A stretch of 24,382 nucleotides of DNA from Planctomycetota bacterium (lineage in GTDB: Bacteria > Planctomycetota > Phycisphaerae > Sedimentisphaerales > Anaerobacaceae): contig JADFHU010000004.1 in NCBI GenBank assembly GCA_022567055.1, positions 1 to 24,382 of the forward strand, written 5' to 3'. The notes under the pieces were generated by a model. It was not told the DNA's origin. It worked only from the letters and a program-made list of their open reading frames with translations, and did not search any database. Below, piece after piece: positions 1-6,762 of the stretch; the first letter of the stretch is position 1; each line of letters opens with the position of its first letter. Both the position numbers and the translations under genes were made by a program.

Positions 1-420
1 GGCGGTGCAGGCGGGTGGATGTTGTCCGATCGGGACGGCTTATGGGAAGGGGATCGGTTCGCGGAGTGGCACGAGGGTGCCCACACGGTTGCGGCGGGAA
101 TTCGGGTGCCGGGAGCGGTGGGGGATTTTATGATTCTGGACGCGCTGCGGGAGAGTAAGGGCACGGCGATCGCTGTGGAGGAGGATCGGATTCGAGATTG
201 GATGTTTGCGGGGGCGCGGATGACGGGGATCTCGTTGTGTCCCGAGGCGGGGGCGTGTGTGGGCGCACTCGAAAGTCTGAGCGCGGATGGTTGGATTTCC
301 CCGACGGATCGGGTGGTCATTTTTAATACGGGGGCCATGCAGAAGTATCCGGAGGCGATGGCTTCGGACGTTCCTGTGCTCGACTGCCATGCAGCGATTG
401 ACTATGAAGCGCTGGGATAA
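1..420 (+). CDS. thrC: Threonine synthase, 3' end (partial)
   Basis: Threonine synthase converts O-phosphohomoserine to threonine with PLP in the cytoplasm, the last step of threonine synthesis. Only the last 139 codons are in the window; frame 1 is open from base 1, so the gene starts upstream and the internal ATG at 19 is not its start. The visible part shows the family's C-terminal pattern: AHTVAAGIRVP, then GDFMILDALRESKGTAIAV, then an acidic helix, and near the end VVIFNTGAMQKYPEAM. The PLP lysine would lie outside the window. The stop is followed by about 90 nt without recognisable signal and then a new promoter, so it is probably last in its transcript. No terminator was found. Identification rests on the conserved C-terminal motifs and is fairly secure. 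Confidence 0.85.
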   Translation, partial: GGAGGWMLSDRDGLWEGDRFAEWHEGAHTVAAGIRVPGAVGDFMILDALRESKGTAIAVEEDRIRDWMFAGARMTGISLCPEAGACVGALESLSADGWISPTDRVVIFNTGAMQKYPEAMASDVPVLDCHAAIDYEALG

Positions 421-512
421 ATTAGCGGTCAGCGCTTGCCTCTGTTTGCTTGTCCCGCGGAATCGCGGCCGTGACACACCCACTACGACAAGGGCCTCAT
501 TCGGCCAGCCAA

Positions 513-568
513 AAGCGGTTGAATGAGTCCAACCGCTTGTTGACATAGAATCACCTTCTGTGTATTTT
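513..568 (+). promoter_or_regulatory. Inverted repeat followed by sigma-70-type promoter
   Basis: TTGACA (540-545), a 17-bp spacer and TATTTT (563-568) form a good sigma-70-type promoter. Directly upstream is an 8-bp inverted repeat, AAGCGGTT (513-520) and AACCGCTT (531-538), which could be an operator or activator site, or the remains of a thrC terminator without a T tract. A transcript starting near 575 would run straight into hairpin repeat A1 and then towards the small ORF at 877. Sequence match only. Confidence 0.45.
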
Positions 569-611
569 ACTGATCGCCGTGTGACAGGCAAGGAGTCCTT
601 ACCAACAATAA

Positions 612-791
612 GGGATCGGCAAGAAATAAATTGGACAATTTGGGGTCCAAGTGTGCCCCATATTGGATCGCGCCCGATTGAGCGAAACCACAGGCGTAGC
701 CGTTCTACGTCGCGGATTTCGCGATAGAGAAGCGATCCAAGATGGGGTGTAATTGGGCATCCAGAAGTCCAAGTTATTTCTTGCCGCTCCC
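612..791. repeat. Family A palindromic repeat, copy 1 (180 bp)
   Basis: A 180-bp element with imperfect terminal inverted repeats of about 25 bp; the left end begins GGGATCGGCAAGAAATAA and the right end is its near reverse complement. The inverted symmetry continues inwards: TTGGATCGC (663-671) pairs with GCGATCCAA (732-740), and CGTAG (695-699) pairs with CTACG (705-709) around a 5-nt apical loop exactly at the midpoint. The whole element could therefore fold into one long interrupted hairpin. A second copy in the same orientation lies at 1448-1627, with 12 substitutions and no indels. It resembles a non-autonomous MITE or a large intergenic palindromic element. I see no convincing target-site duplication here. 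Confidence 0.85.
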
Positions 792-876
792 TTGATGCCG
801 CGCGAGCGGCATGGCGAGATCGGGCCGATAGAGAGACTGACAGGTTGGGCTTTGAATGTGACGGGGAATCCTCACC

Positions 877-1101
877 GTGAGACCACTGCTATGCATTTTT
901 GGGGGACTGCTGTTCTTGATTGCATTTTCGGCCCATGTCTATGTGCGGTGGCAAATGCGACCGAGGGAAGATCTGGAAGACTACGCTCCCGAGTTCGAAG
1001 AGCAGCACCGAGGCTACGCCAGCTACCTGAAGTGGTACAGGATGACACTCTGCCTCGCGAGTGCCGGAGCACTCTTGCTGTTTCTGGCTTTGGCGCTCTA
1101 G
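877..1101 (+). CDS. Small two-helix membrane protein
   Basis: A 74-residue ORF beginning with GTG. Two hydrophobic stretches, about residues 3-20 and 56-74, flank a charged middle containing DLEDYAPEFEEQ, so the product should be a small inner-membrane protein with two helices. I do not recognise a family. The GTG is chosen because it gives a complete first membrane segment; the GGGGAA about 10 nt upstream is only a fair ribosome-binding site. The gene lies between the two family-A repeats, which are in direct orientation on either side. Two other frames are open over the same DNA but encode arginine-rich sequence without pattern. Coding status is likely but not certain; function is unknown. 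Confidence 0.5.
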   Translation: MRPLLCIFGGLLFLIAFSAHVYVRWQMRPREDLEDYAPEFEEQHRGYASYLKWYRMTLCLASAGALLLFLALAL

Positions 1102-1685
1102 GCCCAAGGGCCAATCGGCTTCAGGAAACAGAGGGATGATTCAATGCGTTCGTAGACGATTCACGGCCCAAGAGACCACAGGAAGCAGGATGGAGCGTTT
1201 TCATTACCGCCGCCACTCCGCTTTTCGGACCATTAGGGGGGGGACCCTCTTGGGTTTGTTGCGTTTGGGATCACAGCTGCGACAACTCCGGTCGCTGGGA
1301 TACCAGTCCAGCGGGTGAAGTTTTGGCTTGAACAGAGGTTTGTCTTTCTTCAGTATACTTATCATCTGATGTCTCTTTGCACCGGGATCGCGCTTACCTT
1401 ACTGTTCCCTATCGGTAGGATGAAGAGGTGACTTCTGACAGAGCCTAGGGATCGGCAAGAAATAAGTTGGACAATTTGGGGTCCAAGTGTGCCCCATATT
1501 TGGTCGCGCCTGATTGAGCGAAACCACAGGCGTAGCTGTCCTACGTCGCGGATTTCGCGATTGAGAAGCGATCAAAGATGGGGTGCAATTGGGCATTCAA
1601 AAGTCCAAGTTATTTCTTGCCGTTCCCCTAGGAAACGGAGGGGATTCTGTCCCAGGAAACGGGCTGCAGGTTGACTTCAACGATC
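1102..1685. other. Gene-free gap containing repeat A2
   Basis: From 1102 to 1447 I see no gene, RNA or convincing promoter; the short ORFs here are low-complexity or arginine-rich. Family-A copy 2 occupies 1448-1627. The remaining bases up to 1685 lie just beyond the 3' end of the small minus-strand ORF that ends at 1686. Confidence 0.55.
1448..1627. repeat. Family A palindromic repeat, copy 2 (180 bp)
   Basis: Second copy of the element at 612-791, same length and orientation, about 93% identical by my count. The apical stem CGTAG/CTACG is kept while two of the five loop bases differ. One stem pair changed on both arms: G665:C738 in copy 1 corresponds to T1501:A1574 here. The element is flanked by CTA on both sides (1445-1447 and 1628-1630), possibly a 3-bp target-site duplication, although copy 1 lacks an equivalent. 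Confidence 0.85.
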
Positions 1686-1838
1686 TCAATGCCATTCGTG
1701 AGCCAGCGTCCATTCGGGTACTTTTTGAAGCTTATTCGGATAAGGACTAGGTAACTGGGGCCGTAGCGTTCCGATAAGGAGAAATGTCAGTCCGGCCAGG
1801 ATCAGCAGCGTCCAGGGCTGCTCAAACAGACCAAACAT
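1686..1838 (-). CDS. Small single-pass membrane protein
   Basis: A 50-residue ORF starting MFGLFEQPW, followed by a hydrophobic segment at about residues 9-27 and a short polar tail. The ATG at 1838 is preceded by GGGGAG at a good spacing of 8 nt, which picks this start over upstream alternatives. It lies downstream of surE on the same strand, separated by family-B repeat copy 1. The N-terminus resembles short membrane proteins I associate with planctomycetes that are longer than this one, so it may be truncated. Shifting frame near codon 37 would add about 35 more residues, so a frameshift cannot be excluded. Function unknown. Confidence 0.45.
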   Translation of the reverse strand: MFGLFEQPWTLLILAGLTFLLIGTLRPQLPSPYPNKLQKVPEWTLAHEWH

Positions 1839-1904
1839 TGTCCAATCTCCCCTCTCACTCGTCCCAGGAGACCTGGGCATTGTCCCGGCCGAGCCGGTTC
1901 CTAA

Positions 1905-2060
1905 GAGCACCTACGCAAAATGAGTCTGCATTCGAGCGGCTTCTTTTGCCTCTGGACGGCGTCAGGCTCCATCGACCATCCTCGGATGGCCTGCTTCGCC
2001 TTCCTCGCCAAAGCCAAAAACGCTCGCTCTCGGTGCGACGATCATTTTGCGTAGGGGCTC
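1905..2060. repeat. Family B palindromic repeat, copy 1 (156 bp)
   Basis: An element with terminal inverted repeats of about 18-20 bp (GAGCxCCTACGCAAAATGA at each end, read inwards) and an exactly central hairpin, CCATCC (1976-1981) pairing with GGATGG (1984-1989). It is flanked by TAA on both sides, possibly a 3-bp target duplication. A related copy in the opposite absolute orientation is at 12556-12710. It lies 48 bp beyond the surE stop codon. Confidence 0.82.
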
Positions 2061-2108
2061 TAAGTCCAATCGGCCTCATGGTGTCCCCTGGCCCTTCACC
2101 ATGCGTGA

Positions 2109-2894
2109 TCATTCCGTCTGCCATGGCGTTGTGCTCGAGTCGCTGTCGATCGGTGTGCGCGCCAGACGTAATTCGATGTCGGCCAATTGATCATGCCGGG
2201 TCAGATCACCGTGCAGCGGGGTGACAGTGATATACCCGCAAGAGAGTGCCATGGTATCAGTCAACGCTTCTTCAGGACGGTGCGCGCCTCCCGAGATTTG
2301 GAACGTAAGGGCAGGACCGGATGCTTGAGGGAGGTAGTATTCGTTAAAGCCGCGCGTGGACTGAGGGACGACTCTTATGCCTCTCGGTTCACCCTCGGAC
2401 AAGCGAGGGATGTTGATGTTTAGGGCCGCCTTTGTCGAGAGGGGCAGGCAGCGCTGGAGTAGGGAAAGGGCGTGCCGGGCCGCCGATTCGTAGTCCATCG
2501 GGTCCTCCTGGACCAGGCTCAGGGCGACCGCGGGGATTCCTCGGAAGACGCCCTCGATCGCTGCGGCGACGGTCCCCGAGTAACAGACGTTGAACCCCAC
2601 GTTGGCTCCCTGGTTGATGCCGGAGACCACCAGATCGATGGGGCCGACGTTTAGCTGACTACACGCCAGTTTGACGCAGTCTGCCGGTGTGCCCGCTACC
2701 GCATAGCCCTTGAATGTCTTGTTGCGGAGGCGTTTGCAGGTCACGGGCCGTGTGAATGTGATGCTATGACTCATTCCGGACTGGGGCTTCTGCGGCGCAA
2801 CGACGACAACGTTTCCCAGCGTGCTGAGCTCTGAGTGGATCGCCACAAGCCCCGGCGCGTGCACGCCGTCATCGTTGGTGAGGAGTATATTCAT
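2109..2894 (-). CDS. surE: 5'/3'-nucleotidase SurE
   Basis: SurE is a cytoplasmic, divalent-metal-dependent survival protein phosphatase that dephosphorylates nucleoside 5'- and 3'-monophosphates. The 261-residue product begins MNILLTNDDG, with the metal-binding aspartates D8 and D9; S39 in the QSGMSHS segment and the SGINQGANVG motif at about residues 91-100 supply the remaining metal and active-site residues. GTPADCV at about 68-74 is also typical. Length is normal. The frame is open for 32 codons further upstream, but the family start is the ATG at 2894, and the promoter at 2907-2935 lies just before it, so longer starts would not be transcribed. There is no Shine-Dalgarno; the message may be leaderless. 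It is divergent from nnrE. Confidence 0.93.
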   Translation of the reverse strand: MNILLTNDDGVHAPGLVAIHSELSTLGNVVVVAPQKPQSGMSHSITFTRPVTCKRLRNKTFKGYAVAGTPADCVKLACSQLNVGPIDLVVSGINQGANVGFNVCYSGTVAAAIEGVFRGIPAVALSLVQEDPMDYESAARHALSLLQRCLPLSTKAALNINIPRLSEGEPRGIRVVPQSTRGFNEYYLPQASGPALTFQISGGAHRPEEALTDTMALSCGYITVTPLHGDLTRHDQLADIELRLARTPIDSDSSTTPWQTE

Positions 2895-2906
2895 GGACTG
2901 ATGACG

Positions 2907-2935
2907 ATTGTAGTATTGGACAGAGACAGTGTCAA
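2907..2935 (-). promoter_or_regulatory. surE promoter (near consensus)
   Basis: On the minus strand, TTGACA (2935-2930), a 17-bp spacer and TACAAT (2912-2907). Only 12 nt separate the -10 box from the surE ATG, so the RNA would have a leader of about 6 nt and no ribosome-binding site. Its -35 box directly abuts that of the nnrE promoter, both lying within or beside the palindrome GTCAATTGAC (2931-2940). Confidence 0.75.
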
Positions 2936-2963
2936 TTGACTGATGGGCACCCGCCTCTATAAT
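2936..2963 (+). promoter_or_regulatory. nnrE promoter (near consensus)
   Basis: TTGACT (2936-2941), a 16-bp spacer and a perfect TATAAT (2958-2963). The nnrE ATG at 2972 is only 8 nt beyond the -10 box, so transcription should start at or within a few bases of the start codon, giving a leaderless message. It is back-to-back with the surE promoter. Confidence 0.78.
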
Positions 2964-2971
2964 GTCTCCGC

Positions 2972-3706
2972 ATGGAAACCTATTGCCCAAATCTGCCCGT
3001 TTCGACGATGTCCCGCGAGGAAGTGCGGGCTTTCGACGCGTGGGCCATTCGAGTCTTGCAGATTCCCGGCATTGTGCTCATGGAAAACGCCGGACGTGCC
3101 TGTGCCGAGTTGATCATGGGACGTATCGCGCCCGTGCCTCAACCCCGGGTTTGTATTCTCTGCGGACCGGGCAACAACGGCGGTGATGGGTACGTGATCG
3201 CGCGGCATCTCCTCAACGAAGGGATCGACGTAGGCATCCTGCGTTGCGGTGATCGGAGCAAGGTCGCGGGAGACGCACTGACGAATCTGGTGATCCTCGA
3301 AAATCGGCGTCTCCCCATCGAGACCCTGGATCCGCGCAGCGCCGAACGAGAGGCGCGCTTGAGAGAGGTGACTCTGGGGGCCTGCCTCATCGTGGACGCC
3401 ATCTTTGGATCCGGACTACGAGGCCCTCTCGACAGGGATTGGTCAGGCCTTATTGAGGCGATCAACGGCCTCGGCATTCCCACGCTGGCGGTTGATATCC
3501 CTTCGGGTCTGGACTGCAACACGGGAAAGCCCTTGGGCGCCGCCATCCGAGCCTGCTGGACCGTGAGTTTTGTGGCGGTAAAACAGGGATACGTTCACGC
3601 CCGAGCGTGGCCCTATACCGGCGCCATTCACGTGGCATCGATTGGCGTGTGTCCCCCTCAAAGAGAAGAGCGGAAATCCCCGCCCCATCCTGAGTCAGAT
3701 CAATAA
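2972..3706 (+). CDS. nnrE: NAD(P)H-hydrate epimerase (YjeF N-terminal domain)
   Basis: NnrE interconverts the R and S forms of damaged NAD(P)H hydrate so that the dehydratase can repair them. The 244-residue protein is a single YjeF_N domain: SREEVRAFDAWAI and PGIVLMENAGR near the N-terminus, the phosphate-binding loop GPGNNGGDG at 65-73, the catalytic-region VDAIFGSGLRG at 141-151 and DIPSGLD at 175-181. The C-terminal kinase/dehydratase domain found in many bifunctional homologues is absent, and no NnrD gene is in this window. The ATG at 2972 is favoured because it sits 8 nt after a perfect -10 box; an in-frame ATG at 3008 is possible. Its stop overlaps the end of the convergent gene at 3700-5136 by 7 nt. 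Confidence 0.88.
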   Translation: METYCPNLPVSTMSREEVRAFDAWAIRVLQIPGIVLMENAGRACAELIMGRIAPVPQPRVCILCGPGNNGGDGYVIARHLLNEGIDVGILRCGDRSKVAGDALTNLVILENRRLPIETLDPRSAEREARLREVTLGACLIVDAIFGSGLRGPLDRDWSGLIEAINGLGIPTLAVDIPSGLDCNTGKPLGAAIRACWTVSFVAVKQGYVHARAWPYTGAIHVASIGVCPPQREERKSPPHPESDQ

Positions 3707-5136
3707 AACGCTTGCGGTTTGTTGACCTGACCGGTGTAACCGATGAGATAGAGGAACTTGCTGTATTTGAACATGGGGATCATGAGATCCTTGGCACTGT
3801 CGTGAATCTGCTCGTACCGCGTACGTTGCTGTTGCACCAAATCGTAGCGTTCTTGAGCCAAGGGATCGATTTCCAGATCATCGAAGGTGGGTTTCGGCGG
3901 AATCGACGGAAGAGTGCCCACAATCACCACATCCGTGGCCACCGAGACATCCTTTTCCACCTTGCCACCCCACTGCGAGATGAGCGATGAAATGCGGTCG
4001 GGCGCATCGACTTCGACAACACCGTTACTGTCCAGATCAAACTCACCGATGAGTACGAAGGTCTTCGACTCCGAAGCATCCCAGATCAGATTCGCGATGG
4101 CGTCTTCGGTCGCGATGGGGTTCTTGGCGGCGGAGCGAACGATGCGAGCCAGGGAGTAGTTTTTCGAGAGACCAAAGATTTCGACTTCTGCCTTGGCCCT
4201 TCCGTCCTTCCGGATGGTGGAGCCCCTGTCGTAGACCGAGAAGGTCAAGCCACGATACACGCGGTCGTCGGATCCCAGGTTGAGGTGTACGACGCCGGCC
4301 AACTCATCCACGAGAATGATCTTTCCGTCCGGCTCGTAGACGCTGGCGGCTCGATCCGGCACGGGCTCGATCTTGCGCACCTTTTCCTCGGCATCCGCAA
4401 GCTTTCCGTGCGCGAGTTCCAGCTCGGCTTGGGTTCTGAGTAGGTCTTGGTTGAATCCCTGAGACAGCTGCCGTTCGCGGGTGAGTCTCTGTTGGACAGT
4501 ATCTACCCGCTCATTGGCCGCGCGTTTTAGTTCCGTTTCCAGCTCTCGGTAGTCGCTGGCGATCTTGTCGTTTTGTCGGAAGATGTCCTCTTTCTCAGCC
4601 GTCAGAGATGCCGCCGTCGCATTGATCTGAGCGAAGGCGTCATCGAACTTCAGCTGCAGTTGCTCGAGATCCTTACGCAGATTTTCCTTGGCGAGTAGGG
4701 TCGCCGTCAAGACGGCGTCGAGTTTGTTAATGATGGGGACGAGTCCCGTGTTGGGATCAATGGTGTCCGGCGTCAGGTAGGGTTGCGCTGTCGTCACCGC
4801 CTTGGCCACCTTAGAACGGATCAAGTTGAAGTTGACCTCCGCACTGGTCTCCTGCACTCTTCCGAGGGTCATCTGCGTGGTCTTTTTGTGATAATTGAGC
4901 AGCTGCCCCAGATAACTGCCGGAATCTCGCGAGCCAACCAGAGATCCCAGCTTGAGACGCTCGTCGGCGTTGGCCAGTTCATCTGTCGAGGTCTCCAGCA
5001 TGTCGAGGCGATCCTTGAAGTCCTCTGATTTGGTGTAAAACACGACGGCGAGAACGCTCGATATGATGAACAGCCCCACGAATAGAACCAACGTGTAGAG
5101 TACGCTGCTGCTCTGATGTCTTTTGCCTGCTGGCAT
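3700..5136 (-). CDS. Membrane-anchored coiled-coil protein with BRCT-like C-terminus
   Basis: A 478-residue protein. Residues 1-11 are positively charged, residues 12-34 form one transmembrane helix, and residues 140-258 are a long, charged coiled coil rich in E, K, Q and L. A beta-rich segment at 264-353 has a VVHLNLGSDDRVYRGLTFSVY pattern like small barrel domains of envelope proteins (MreC or FlgT C-terminal type). Residues 358-410, from FVLIGEFD to GGKVEKDVSVATDVVIVG, resemble the BRCT fold of NAD-dependent DNA ligases. Charge suggests N-in topology with the bulk outside the cytoplasm. The start ATG at 5136 is preceded by GAGGAG at 7 nt; an upstream open stretch without such a signal is excluded. 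Similar proteins occur, as I recall, in Phycisphaerae; function is not known. Confidence 0.8.
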   Translation of the reverse strand: MPAGKRHQSSSVLYTLVLFVGLFIISSVLAVVFYTKSEDFKDRLDMLETSTDELANADERLKLGSLVGSRDSGSYLGQLLNYHKKTTQMTLGRVQETSAEVNFNLIRSKVAKAVTTAQPYLTPDTIDPNTGLVPIINKLDAVLTATLLAKENLRKDLEQLQLKFDDAFAQINATAASLTAEKEDIFRQNDKIASDYRELETELKRAANERVDTVQQRLTRERQLSQGFNQDLLRTQAELELAHGKLADAEEKVRKIEPVPDRAASVYEPDGKIILVDELAGVVHLNLGSDDRVYRGLTFSVYDRGSTIRKDGRAKAEVEIFGLSKNYSLARIVRSAAKNPIATEDAIANLIWDASESKTFVLIGEFDLDSNGVVEVDAPDRISSLISQWGGKVEKDVSVATDVVIVGTLPSIPPKPTFDDLEIDPLAQERYDLVQQQRTRYEQIHDSAKDLMIPMFKYSKFLYLIGYTGQVNKPQAFY

Positions 5137-5188
5137 GCTGACGCTCCTCGGAAGAATCAATGGATTACCTGTGGCTACTAATCTTCCT

Positions 5189-5217
5189 ATATTATCTAGC
5201 GGCCTGCCCGTAGTCAA
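5189..5217 (-). promoter_or_regulatory. Promoter for the coiled-coil protein gene
   Basis: TTGACT (5217-5212) on the minus strand, followed by either TAATAT (5194-5189) at a 17-bp spacing or GATAAT (5196-5191) at 15 bp. It begins immediately after the T tract of the preceding terminator. The transcript would have a leader of about 45 nt carrying the GAGGAG ribosome-binding site. Confidence 0.5.
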
Positions 5218-5220
5218 TAG

Positions 5221-5242
5221 AAAAAGGCCATTGTCAGGGCCT
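5221..5242 (-). terminator. Intrinsic terminator of the phosphohexomutase gene
   Basis: On the minus strand AGGCC, an 8-nt loop, GGCCT and a run of five T. The stem's first bases are the last two bases of the phosphohexomutase TAG stop codon, so the terminator overlaps the gene end. The stem is short, hence moderate confidence. Confidence 0.6.
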
Positions 5243-6638
5243 AGAATTCTGACGCGTGCTTGCCGGTCCCCATGGGTTTTCCCAGCAGATCGACCAGGTC
5301 TCGGACCTTTTCCTTCAAGAGATCGGACTCCTTGGCTTCCACGTTGACTCGCAGCACGGGCTCGGTGCTGTTGGATCGACAGTTGAACCACCAGTTTTTG
5401 TAATCAACCGTTATCCCATCCAGATGGCTGATTTTTCCGTCCCCGTAGTGTTTCGCGAGCGTTTCCATGGTCTTCCGTTTGTCATCGACGGTGAAGCTCA
5501 GCTCGCCGCTGCCGTGGAAGCGCCGCAACGGCTTGAGGAGTTCGCTGAGGGGTCTGTTGGACTCGCTCACGATGTTGAGCAGGTGCACGAAAGTGATGAA
5601 CCCAGAGTCTGCCGCGAAGTTCTCCTGGTAGTAAAAATGCCCCGAAAGCTCGCCGCCAAAAATGGCATGCGTGTCGCGCATGGCCTTCTTCATGAAGGCC
5701 TGGCCCACCGCCACCTTGCGCGGCGTGCCATCACGCTTGATGATTTCTTCGGAAACCACCCGACTGCACCGTAGATCATACACGACAACCGCTCTGGGCT
5801 TGCGTCGTAGGAAGTAGGGTACCATGATCGCGATCAAGTGGTCGTTGGCTACCTGGCGACCCTTCTCGTCAAGGACGGTCAATCGCTCTGCGTCTCCGTC
5901 AAAGCATAGGCCAAAATCGCACTTGTGCTCCTTGACAACAGATCTCAGTTCCTTCAGATTCTTCCTTGCCAGAGGGTCTGGATCATGATGAAAGGTGCCG
6001 CTGTGCTCAAAGTTGATTTCGACGACATCGATGGGGAGCCCGCCAAACAGGAGCGGTATGAGTTTTCCGGCCATGCCGTTCGATGCATCGATGGCGACCT
6101 TCAACGGCCGTAGATTTCCCACGAGGAAGCGCAGCACATGCCGACAGTAGTCCTCCGTCATATCCAGTTCGGTGATCGTCCCGGTGGGATTGCCCTTCGT
6201 GTGCAGCAGGGAGCTGGCCAGATGTTGGATGTCCCCTAGGCCGGTGTCGGTCGCGATGGGCACGGCCCGGTGACCGGAGATTTTAAACCCGTTGTACTGG
6301 GCGGGCCTGTGTGATGCCGTGACCTGGATTCCGCCGCAGGTCTTGAGGTGATTGATAGCGAAATAAATCTGAGGCGTGTCGATCTGACCCAGATCAATGA
6401 CACTGACGCCGGCACATCGAATCCCCTCAGTCAACCTCCCGGCGAGTTCAGCACTGTGGGTCCTCATGTCACGCCCGACGCAGAGACTTTGGGTGTTGCG
6501 GAGACCCCGATCATAACCCCGGATGAGCGAGGGTAAGAAGCGGCCCGCGGCGACCCCGATCTTCCAGGCGTCGTCGGCACTCAACTGACCGGGGTAGACG
6601 CCCTGAATGTCACAGGACTTGAAGATAGTGGCATCCAT
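5241..6638 (-). CDS. Phosphomannomutase/phosphoglucomutase family protein
   Basis: A 465-residue alpha-D-phosphohexomutase, which moves phosphate between C1 and C6 of hexoses to supply precursors for nucleotide sugars and polysaccharides. Four domains are readable: the phosphoserine loop TASHRPAQYNG with S109, the metal loop DGDAER at 247-252, the sugar-binding GGELSGH at 328-334 and the phosphate-binding RSNSTEPVLR at 421-430. Two residues differ from the usual patterns: the loop has SHRP rather than SHNP, and the third metal aspartate is Glu (E251). The ATG at 6638 has GGAG 8 nt upstream. It has its own promoter at 6711-6739 and ends in a terminator. Whether mannose or glucose phosphate is the true substrate cannot be told. 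Confidence 0.85.
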   Translation of the reverse strand: MDATIFKSCDIQGVYPGQLSADDAWKIGVAAGRFLPSLIRGYDRGLRNTQSLCVGRDMRTHSAELAGRLTEGIRCAGVSVIDLGQIDTPQIYFAINHLKTCGGIQVTASHRPAQYNGFKISGHRAVPIATDTGLGDIQHLASSLLHTKGNPTGTITELDMTEDYCRHVLRFLVGNLRPLKVAIDASNGMAGKLIPLLFGGLPIDVVEINFEHSGTFHHDPDPLARKNLKELRSVVKEHKCDFGLCFDGDAERLTVLDEKGRQVANDHLIAIMVPYFLRRKPRAVVVYDLRCSRVVSEEIIKRDGTPRKVAVGQAFMKKAMRDTHAIFGGELSGHFYYQENFAADSGFITFVHLLNIVSESNRPLSELLKPLRRFHGSGELSFTVDDKRKTMETLAKHYGDGKISHLDGITVDYKNWWFNCRSNSTEPVLRVNVEAKESDLLKEKVRDLVDLLGKPMGTGKHASEF

Positions 6639-6710
6639 CGCATCGTCTCCAGAGTGGCCGCAGCGCGAACACCCGAACCAGCCCGATTCGAGCGCGGCTT
6701 GTACCTGCTC

Positions 6711-6739
6711 TTTCTAAGAGATGCGGAGAAGACTGTCAA
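6711..6739 (-). promoter_or_regulatory. Promoter for the phosphohexomutase gene
   Basis: Consensus TTGACA (6739-6734) on the minus strand, a 17-bp spacer and a weaker TAGAAA (6716-6711). It lies just downstream of the fliA stop codon and gives a leader of about 66 nt. The -10 box is only a partial match. Confidence 0.5.
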
Positions 6740-6762
6740 CTCTGTGGACAGAGAGTGGTGAC

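Larger units (their letters stand above)
421..876. other. Gene-free gap between thrC and small ORF
   Basis: This gap holds the inverted repeat and promoter at 513-568 and the family-A hairpin repeat at 612-791. Apart from these I see no coding region, tRNA or terminator. ORFs crossing it on either strand run through the palindromic repeat and lack family resemblance. Confidence 0.6.

Noticed and set aside
753..1139. 128-residue plus-strand ORF across the repeat end and the small membrane gene
   Set aside because: It begins inside repeat A1, is arginine-rich without pattern, and overlaps the better membrane-protein frame at 877.
1855..2124. Minus-strand ORF whose peptide resembles one encoded at 12315-12704
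   Set aside because: The shared peptide (RRSRPSEDGRWSLTPSR) comes from the family-B DNA repeat translated in the same register. Neither ORF has a start signal or family match, and the second overlaps dapL in another frame.
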